64,000 nucleotides of DNA from NCBI GenBank assembly GCA_937959115.1, contig CALGAW010000045.1:56454-120453 (forward strand). Reading direction: 5' to 3'. Source of the stretch: an uncultured Saprospiraceae bacterium. Lineage in GTDB: Bacteria; Bacteroidota; Bacteroidia; Chitinophagales; Saprospiraceae. A program made the translations under genes and the position numbers. Below the pieces are notes generated by a model, which saw only the letters and a list, made by a program, of their open reading frames with translations, was not told where the DNA came from and searched no databases. The first letter of the stretch is position 1, and every line of letters starts with the position of its first letter. This document shows, in pieces, positions 63,871 to 64,000 of this stretch.

Positions 63871-64000
63871 GGAGTTTAAAAATAAATGGAATGACAAATA
63901 TCAATCGGCAGTTAAGTCATGGGAAGATAACTGGGATCACCTCACGATATTCCTTAATTACCCTGTAGAAATCAGGAAATTGATCTACACGACCAACATC
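63854..64000 (+). pseudogene. IS256-family transposase, C-terminal fragment (runs off window)
   Basis: In a frame different from orfB the sequence reads AWKAFEEFKNKWNDKY then KSWEDNWDHLTIFLNYPVEI and RKLIYTTNI. The run from 'SWxxNWxxLTxFxxYP' to 'IRKxIYTTN' is the conserved C-terminal signature of mutator/IS256-type transposases. The N-terminal two thirds, including the first catalytic residues, are absent upstream. It is open at the window edge. Confidence 0.85.

Larger units (their letters stand above)
63153..64000 (+). mobile_element. Partial IS3-family element joined to an IS256-family transposase fragment
   Basis: An IS3-type orfA/orfB pair with a programmed frameshift occupies the first ~700 bp, then the sequence changes to an IS256-type transposase C-terminal region. 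The left end is placed at the TGTAGG near 63153 by proximity to the nitrilase start, but the terminal inverted repeat cannot be confirmed because the right end is missing. Confidence 0.6.

Overview
The window comes from an AT-rich Bacteroidota genome, most likely of the Saprospiraceae (Lewinella/Haliscomenobacter-like) type. The evidence is: very long secreted proteins with SprB-type repeats, CARDB domains and FG-GAP-like propellers; one clear type IX secretion (T9SS) C-terminal sorting domain; a Bacteroidetes-type short primary sigma factor; TTG-N19-20-TAnnTTTG promoters; a flexirubin/aryl-polyene-type ketosynthase cluster; and proteins with the VGIGT signature. The family assignment is inference; the phylum is secure. 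No rRNA, tRNA or CRISPR array was seen.

Layout. 1-3342 (minus) is the 5' part of a giant SprB-repeat secreted protein that runs off the left edge. 3665-5578 (minus) is a small housekeeping group: uridine phosphorylase family, a small membrane protein, dapF. 5753-22493 is mixed core and accessory content: an unknown secreted protein, an ArsC/Spx-like protein, a ClpB-like AAA+ protein with a degenerate first ATPase domain next to a four-helix-bundle protein, a DUF1801/YdeI-like protein, a Tex30-like hydrolase, a ferric-reductase-like membrane protein, bioD, a papain-like H/C protein, lspA, a SNF2 helicase, a lipoprotein alkaline phosphatase and an MFS transporter. 22575-25265 (minus) carries two paralogous, module-shuffled VGIGT surface proteins.

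25615-31125 (plus) is a tightly packed, overlapping seven-gene operon: thioesterase, ketosynthase, half-size ketosynthase-like protein, acyl carrier protein, second ketosynthase, ketosynthase-like chain-length factor without the catalytic Cys, and a membrane-anchored polysaccharide deacetylase. It resembles the core of flexirubin/aryl-polyene clusters, but no ketoreductase, dehydratase, ammonia-lyase or acyltransferase gene is present here. The primary sigma factor and an ACP phosphodiesterase follow.

33276-37238 encodes a multidomain GH9 glucanase. 37409-40615 is a compact quinone/aldehyde-type redox cassette (SDR, luciferase-like monooxygenase, quinone oxidoreductase, divergent HxlR regulator). 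It is bracketed by 50-bp direct repeats and followed by gene debris (a bestrophin fragment and an SprB-repeat fragment), which suggests it was inserted. 40998-62269 is a block of giant exported proteins: an SprB/propeller protein with a T9SS tail, a beta-helix/CARDB protein, an M43 metallopeptidase with SprB and dockerin-like modules, and a seven-bladed FG-GAP-like protein. The right edge holds a nitrilase-family hydrolase and an IS3-family element whose orfB is cut and joined to the C-terminal part of an IS256-family transposase.
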